Shown in pieces: positions 14,343-17,088 of a stretch of 17,088 bases of DNA; position 1 is the stretch's first letter; each line of letters opens with the position of its first letter. The notes under the pieces are model-generated. The model worked only from the letters and a program-made list of their open reading frames with translations, made no database searches and was not told the DNA's origin. This DNA comes from Sulfurovum sp. GTDB lineage: Bacteria; Campylobacterota; Campylobacteria; Campylobacterales; Sulfurovaceae. The position numbers and the translations under genes were made by a program. The stretch spans positions 1 through 17,088 of the forward strand of contig DQVY01000144.1 of assembly GCA_015661535.1 (NCBI GenBank). Direction: 5' to 3'.

Positions 14343-15872
14343 TTAGTGTGCCTCCGGTCCATTTTTGATTTGTGTAAGCATGATCTTTACTTCAGCTATG
14401 AGCAGTCCTGTGAAGAGAACGGCAAAGAGCCAAAAGGTTATCATGACTGAGCTACTCGCTACGTTGGATGCTGCCATCCCTACAGGGAGCAGGTCTTGTA
14501 TCGCCCATGGTTGACGCCCTACCTCTGCAACGATCCACCCACACTCTTGTGCGACATAGGCAAGCGGTATACTCCAGAGTGCTGCATAGAGAAGCCATCG
14601 TTTTTTTTCTATTTCATTGATCATGGCAAAATAAAGTACCAAGATAAAGAGTATCAAAAACCATGTCCCCAGCCCAACCATTGTGTGAAAACTATAGAAG
14701 GTCAATGCCACATTGGGTACAGCATCTTCTGGCTTTTTAAGGTAGCCATAGCCCATATATTTTTCATGGGCTCTAAAGTCTTTGAGTGCCTCTTTAGCCT
14801 TTGCTTCCTTACCCTCTTTTTTGTATGTTTTGTAGGCTGTAAGTGCAGAAACAGCAAGTTTACCTTCTTGCATCTTGTCACTGATGCTCATGATATGATG
14901 CTTTTCATTTCCATAAACAAGATCATGAATACCAGGTACAAAAGCATTGAGCGAGTGGTAGCCTAAAAAGGAGAGAGCATTAGGAATTTCAAGAGAAAAG
15001 AGAAAAGGTTCTTTTTCATCTCCCAGTTCTTTTTCTTTATCAAGCAGTCCTATGGCTATGATACCTGCACGCTCTTCCCCTCTGTAAAGACCTTCCATTG
15101 CTGCGAGTTTCATAGGCTGATTCTGCGCAACTTCGAAAGCAGATTCATCCCCTGAAGTGAGCATAAACAAAGAGGTGATAAGACCAAATGATGCAGCGAC
15201 TATGATGCTTCTTTTGGCAAACCTTACTTCTCGTCTCTTGATGAGATACCATGCACTGATCCCTATAACAAATACGGATGCCAAGACGTAGCCGCTGCTT
15301 ATGGTATGTAAAAATTTACTCACAGCATTGGGGTTGAAAAAGACTGCTGCAAAGTCATGCATTTCATTACGTGCAGTATCTGGGTTAAAGGTCATGCCTA
15401 CAGGGTGCTGCATCCAGCCATTGGCTACGAGTATCCACAGAGCGGACAGGTTGGAACCAATGGCTACGAGCCACGTAGAAGTGAGGTGCATTTTTTTGCT
15501 GACCTTGTCCCAGCCGAAGAACATGACGGCAAAGAAGGTTGACTCCATAAAAAATGCCATCAGTCCTTCTATGGCAAGGGGAGCACCGAAGATGTCTCCT
15601 ACTATCCAAGAATAGTTTGACCAGTTGGTGCCAAACTCAAACTCCATAATGATACCCGTAGCCAGACCAATAGCAAAGTTAATAGCCAAGATGGTCATCC
15701 AAAACTGTGTGGTTTTTTTCCACCATACATCGCCCGTTTTGACATAGATAGTCTCCATGATGGCGATGATAAAAGTAAGTCCCAATGTAAGTGGGACAAA
15801 AAGCCAGTGGTACAGAGCAGTCAGTGCAAATTGGGCACGAGACCAGTCTATGAGTTCAGTAGCATGTTCCAT
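14343..15872 (-). CDS. cydA: Cytochrome bd quinol oxidase subunit I
   Basis: Heme-bearing subunit that oxidises quinol and reduces O2 to water. Of 509 residues, recognised are H22 (E. coli H19, high-spin heme ligand), E102 and E110 (E99, E107, proton path), H189 in KFLHTISSGY (H186, heme b558), GDESAFEVAQNQPMKLAAMEG (240-260, in two pieces; K255 and E260 equivalent to K252 and E257 of the quinol site), M398 in YSFHTMVGLG (M393) and GRQPW (452-456). The segment between residues 241 and 392 is long, so this is the long Q-loop (E. coli-like) class. Start ATG 15872 with AAGGAG overlapping the end of the DUF4492 gene. Confidence 0.97.
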   Translation of the reverse strand: MEHATELIDWSRAQFALTALYHWLFVPLTLGLTFIIAIMETIYVKTGDVWWKKTTQFWMTILAINFAIGLATGIIMEFEFGTNWSNYSWIVGDIFGAPLAIEGLMAFFMESTFFAVMFFGWDKVSKKMHLTSTWLVAIGSNLSALWILVANGWMQHPVGMTFNPDTARNEMHDFAAVFFNPNAVSKFLHTISSGYVLASVFVIGISAWYLIKRREVRFAKRSIIVAASFGLITSLFMLTSGDESAFEVAQNQPMKLAAMEGLYRGEERAGIIAIGLLDKEKELGDEKEPFLFSLEIPNALSFLGYHSLNAFVPGIHDLVYGNEKHHIMSISDKMQEGKLAVSALTAYKTYKKEGKEAKAKEALKDFRAHEKYMGYGYLKKPEDAVPNVALTFYSFHTMVGLGTWFLILFILVLYFAMINEIEKKRWLLYAALWSIPLAYVAQECGWIVAEVGRQPWAIQDLLPVGMAASNVASSSVMITFWLFAVLFTGLLIAEVKIMLTQIKNGPEAH

Positions 15873-15875
15873 CTG

Positions 15876-16091
15876 TTACTCCTTGTTTTTTGTAAGCTGT
15901 TCTAAAATATAGGTACTTCTCTGCGCATCGGTATCAAACTTTGTTTTAAGGATATTGGGAAAAAATATCCATTTGACAATGACAAAAAGTATAAAGAGTT
16001 TGATGGCTATAAGAAGCCAGAGTTTTTTCCCTATCTTCATACTTTTGAACCCGTCATAATACAAATGATAAATCTCGTTTAATAGATGCAT
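15876..16091 (-). CDS. DUF4492-family small membrane protein, first gene of the cyd operon
   Basis: 71-residue protein of the DUF4492 type, a family I know as lying before cydA in Campylobacterota and Bacteroidetes. It reads MHLLNEIYHLYYDGFKSM, a basic turn KIGKKLWLLI, one membrane helix (about 27-44, LWLLIAIKLFILFVIVKW) and the conserved FFPN(I)L-KTKFDTDAQRSTYI tail. ATG 16091 is preferred because AAGGA sits five bases before it; upstream in-frame ATGs (16112, 16142) fall within the predicted promoter and operator. Its stop is 3 bases before cydA. Function is unknown; assembly or a small subunit of cytochrome bd is a reasonable inference. Confidence 0.85.
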   Translation of the reverse strand: MHLLNEIYHLYYDGFKSMKIGKKLWLLIAIKLFILFVIVKWIFFPNILKTKFDTDAQRSTYILEQLTKNKE

Positions 16092-16099
16092 AGTATTCC

Positions 16100-16149
16100 T
16101 TATTTTGAACATATGACGCAAATATAGCACTTTTTTGGTCATATGTCAA
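16100..16149 (-). promoter_or_regulatory. cyd operon promoter-operator, copy A of a duplicated 50-bp module
   Basis: Read on the minus strand: -35 TTGACA (16144-16149), 17-bp spacer, -10 TATATT (16121-16126). A perfect inverted repeat brackets it, ACATATGA (16139-16146) over the -35 and TCATATGT (16109-16116) at the expected start of transcription, with centres 30 bp apart. A module differing at two of 50 positions lies at 16820-16869 in the opposite direction. Near-consensus hexamers are notable here, since the other promoters in the window lack a -35. The placement of the two sites suggests repression by a bound or looped regulator. Confidence 0.8.
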
Positions 16150-16150
16150 G

Positions 16151-16156
16151 TATAAT
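16151..16156 (+). promoter_or_regulatory. Possible -10 element for the DUF134 regulator gene
   Basis: TATAAT 24 bases before the DUF134 ATG, just outside copy A. A start near 16163 gives a 17-base leader with no Shine-Dalgarno, so translation may begin from a near-leaderless mRNA. TATACT at 16168-16173 is another candidate. Its -35 region would overlap the cyd operator, which would allow autoregulation. Confidence 0.35.
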
Positions 16157-16179
16157 AATTTTTATGGTATACTTTTTTC

Positions 16180-16764
16180 ATGGGACGTGATAAATTAAAA
16201 CGAAAATTACAATTTAAACCGCTGTGTACCTCTTTTGGTGCTTTAAGCTGCAAGAGTGAAGATACCATCCATCTATTGCATGAAGAGATGGAAGCACTTT
16301 ACCTTATGGATAACCAGGGACTTTACCAGGCAGATGCCGCTTCACAAATGGAAGTATCACGTACTACTTTTGCGCGTATCATTAAAAATGCCAGAGAAAA
16401 AGTAAGTATGATGCTGATCACGGGGGCAAATCTTGTGATAGATGATGACAAAGATGAATATGCAGTGATGCTTCCAAGTATGAAAGAAGATGTGCTGGAA
16501 CTTGGTACACCAAATGCTCCTTTTTTAATGCTCTATCGTATTCATGAAAATGAAATAGTTGACAAACAGGTATTGGAAAACCCTGTCTTTGTAGAGAACA
16601 AAAGACCAGGACAGGTCCTGCCTCTGCTATGCAACGAGCACCACGTTAACTTTTTTGTAGCTACAAGTATTGGTGCTGGGTTTAAAAGTGCTTTACTTTC
16701 CAAAGGGGTCTATACACAAAGTAAAAGAACTTTCTTGGAAACAGACCTTTTTACTTTGATGTAA
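16180..16764 (+). CDS. DUF134-type HTH regulator fused to a NifX-like domain
   Basis: 194 residues. Residues about 1-92 match the DUF134 pattern: basic N-terminus, then LLHEEMEALYLMDNQGLYQ (32-50), where the family has EYEALRLID-x-EGL, and a sigma-like helix-turn-helix ADAASQMEVSRTTFARIIKN (51-70), then REKV and a TGANLVI strand. Residues about 93-190 can be laid against the Nitro_FeMo-Co protein encoded just downstream: YAVMLPSMKEDVLELGTPNA against KIAIPVKMNKDNTALAPLFG, and later VLPLLCNEHHVNFFVATSIG against VVEWFAREGVDTVIFQEMGV, then ALLSKGVY. I infer a DNA-binding regulator with its own degenerate NifX-like sensor domain. It lies between two inverted copies of one promoter-operator module. 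No Shine-Dalgarno is visible. Confidence 0.8.
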   Translation: MGRDKLKRKLQFKPLCTSFGALSCKSEDTIHLLHEEMEALYLMDNQGLYQADAASQMEVSRTTFARIIKNAREKVSMMLITGANLVIDDDKDEYAVMLPSMKEDVLELGTPNAPFLMLYRIHENEIVDKQVLENPVFVENKRPGQVLPLLCNEHHVNFFVATSIGAGFKSALLSKGVYTQSKRTFLETDLFTLM

Positions 16765-16768
16765 AAAC

Positions 16769-16795
16769 AATTTTACAGCTGCGTGTAAAATTTTT
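16769..16795 (+). terminator. Intrinsic terminator candidate after the DUF134 gene
   Basis: AATTTTACA (16769-16777), loop GCTGCG, TGTAAAATT (16784-16792), then TTT. Nine base pairs, AT-rich, five bases after the stop codon. It would keep the DUF134 transcript separate from the next promoter. Confidence 0.55.
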
Positions 16796-16819
16796 ATCTA
16801 ATAAATACCTCTATTATTA

Positions 16820-16869
16820 TTGACATATGATCAAAAAAATGCTATATTTGCGTCATATGTTCAAAATAA
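16820..16869 (+). promoter_or_regulatory. Promoter-operator of the NifX-like gene, copy B of the 50-bp module
   Basis: -35 TTGACA (16820-16825), 17-bp spacer, -10 TATATT (16843-16848), with operator arms ACATATGA (16823-16830) and TCATATGT (16853-16860). It is identical to copy A at 48 of 50 positions, the differences being at module positions 12 and 20, both in the spacer. The identity goes on into the leader (GTTCAAAATAA) up to the Shine-Dalgarno and then stops, so it covers just the regulatory unit. Confidence 0.8.
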
Positions 16870-16879
16870 AGGAAAAATA

Positions 16880-17088
16880 ATGAAGATCGCTATACCCGTA
16901 AAAATGAATAAAGACAACACAGCCCTTGCGCCACTCTTTGGAAAAGCAAAATGGATAGCATTTGTTGAAGATAGAAATATAAACATAGTACCCAATGCCA
17001 CACACGGTGGTAAAGCTGTGGTTGAATGGTTTGCAAGAGAAGGTGTCGATACTGTTATTTTTCAAGAGATGGGTGTGACACCCTATGA
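16880..17088 (+). CDS. NifX/NifB-like (Nitro_FeMo-Co family) protein, 3' end cut off
   Basis: First 69 codons of a gene running out of the window. It begins MKIAIPVKMNKDNTALAPLFG, then KAKWIAFVEDRNINIVPN, HGGKAVVEWFAREGVDTVIF and QEMG, the pattern of the small dinitrogenase iron-molybdenum cofactor fold that binds metal clusters in NifX, NafY and the NifB C-terminus. Such proteins are also widespread outside nitrogen fixers, often beside DUF134 genes, as here. Start ATG 16880 has AAAGGA at 16868-16873. It has the same promoter module as the cyd operon. No nif gene is seen in the window, so a role in iron-sulfur handling is an inference. Confidence 0.85.
   Translation, partial: MKIAIPVKMNKDNTALAPLFGKAKWIAFVEDRNINIVPNATHGGKAVVEWFAREGVDTVIFQEMGVTPY

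Noticed and set aside
14341..14362. Upstream ATG (14362) as cydB start
   Set aside because: It would overlap cydA by 20 bases and has no Shine-Dalgarno of its own; GGAGG fits ATG 14341.
14496..14966. 156-codon plus-strand open frame inside cydA
   Set aside because: Antisense shadow of a strongly conserved gene; low-complexity Cys/Phe-rich translation with no family resemblance.
16092..16142. Upstream in-frame ATGs (16142, 16112) for the DUF4492 gene
   Set aside because: They fall in the promoter-operator module and are not supported by a Shine-Dalgarno; AAGGA fits ATG 16091.
16880..17088. Nitrogen-fixation locus
   Set aside because: A NifX-like domain alone is not evidence for nif; no nitrogenase gene is in the window, and this family occurs widely in non-fixers.

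Overview
The window looks like a chromosomal segment of a Campylobacterota (epsilonproteobacterial) chemolithotroph, most like Sulfurovum or a close relative. I infer this from the gene set and protein character: a Rieske/cytochrome b/diheme cytochrome c complex, cytochrome bd preceded by a DUF4492 protein, LuxS, ferritin, and a QueE with a displaced third cysteine. The moderately AT-rich composition and AT-rich intergenic promoters agree. Genus is inference; no database search was possible.

Layout. 1-3163 (+): the end of a peptide-type ABC importer, with the tail of one permease, a second long permease and a fused double ATPase, joined by ATGA overlaps. 3214-4489 (+): luxS overlapping a stand-alone MnmC1-type tRNA wobble-uridine methyltransferase (MnmD). 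A REP-like hairpin separates these from convergent ferritin and riboflavin synthase (4535-5710, -). 5711-5908: an intergenic element of inverted heptamer arrays around divergent promoters. 5910-7778 (+): mnmG. 8044-10739 (+): petABC, the quinol:cytochrome c oxidoreductase. 10963-12828 (+): moaA and queE, two radical-SAM cofactor/base-modification genes, separated by a second inverted heptamer element. 12835-16091 (-): a cytochrome bd operon read as DUF4492 - cydA - cydB - two small membrane proteins. 16180-16764 (+): a DUF134-type regulator. 16880-17088 (+): the start of a NifX/NifB-like (Nitro_FeMo-Co) protein, cut by the window end.

The most interesting signal is at the right end. The cyd operon and the NifX-like gene are driven by near-identical 50-bp promoter modules (48/50 identical) in outward orientation on either side of the DUF134 gene. 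Each holds TTGACA-N17-TATATT and a perfect inverted repeat ACATATGA / TCATATGT with centres 30 bp apart. The DUF134 protein appears to be an HTH domain fused to a degenerate copy of the same NifX-like fold encoded next door. I infer a small regulon in which this fusion regulator controls both cytochrome bd and the NifX-like protein, and probably itself.

Other points of note: the two heptamer elements, each ending in a small perfect hairpin that overlaps the ribosome binding site of the adjoining gene (ribE, mnmG, queE); a CX3CX16C cluster motif in QueE; a 59-aa gene between cydB and a 68-aa gene; and b6-like heme-ligand spacing in a fused cytochrome b.
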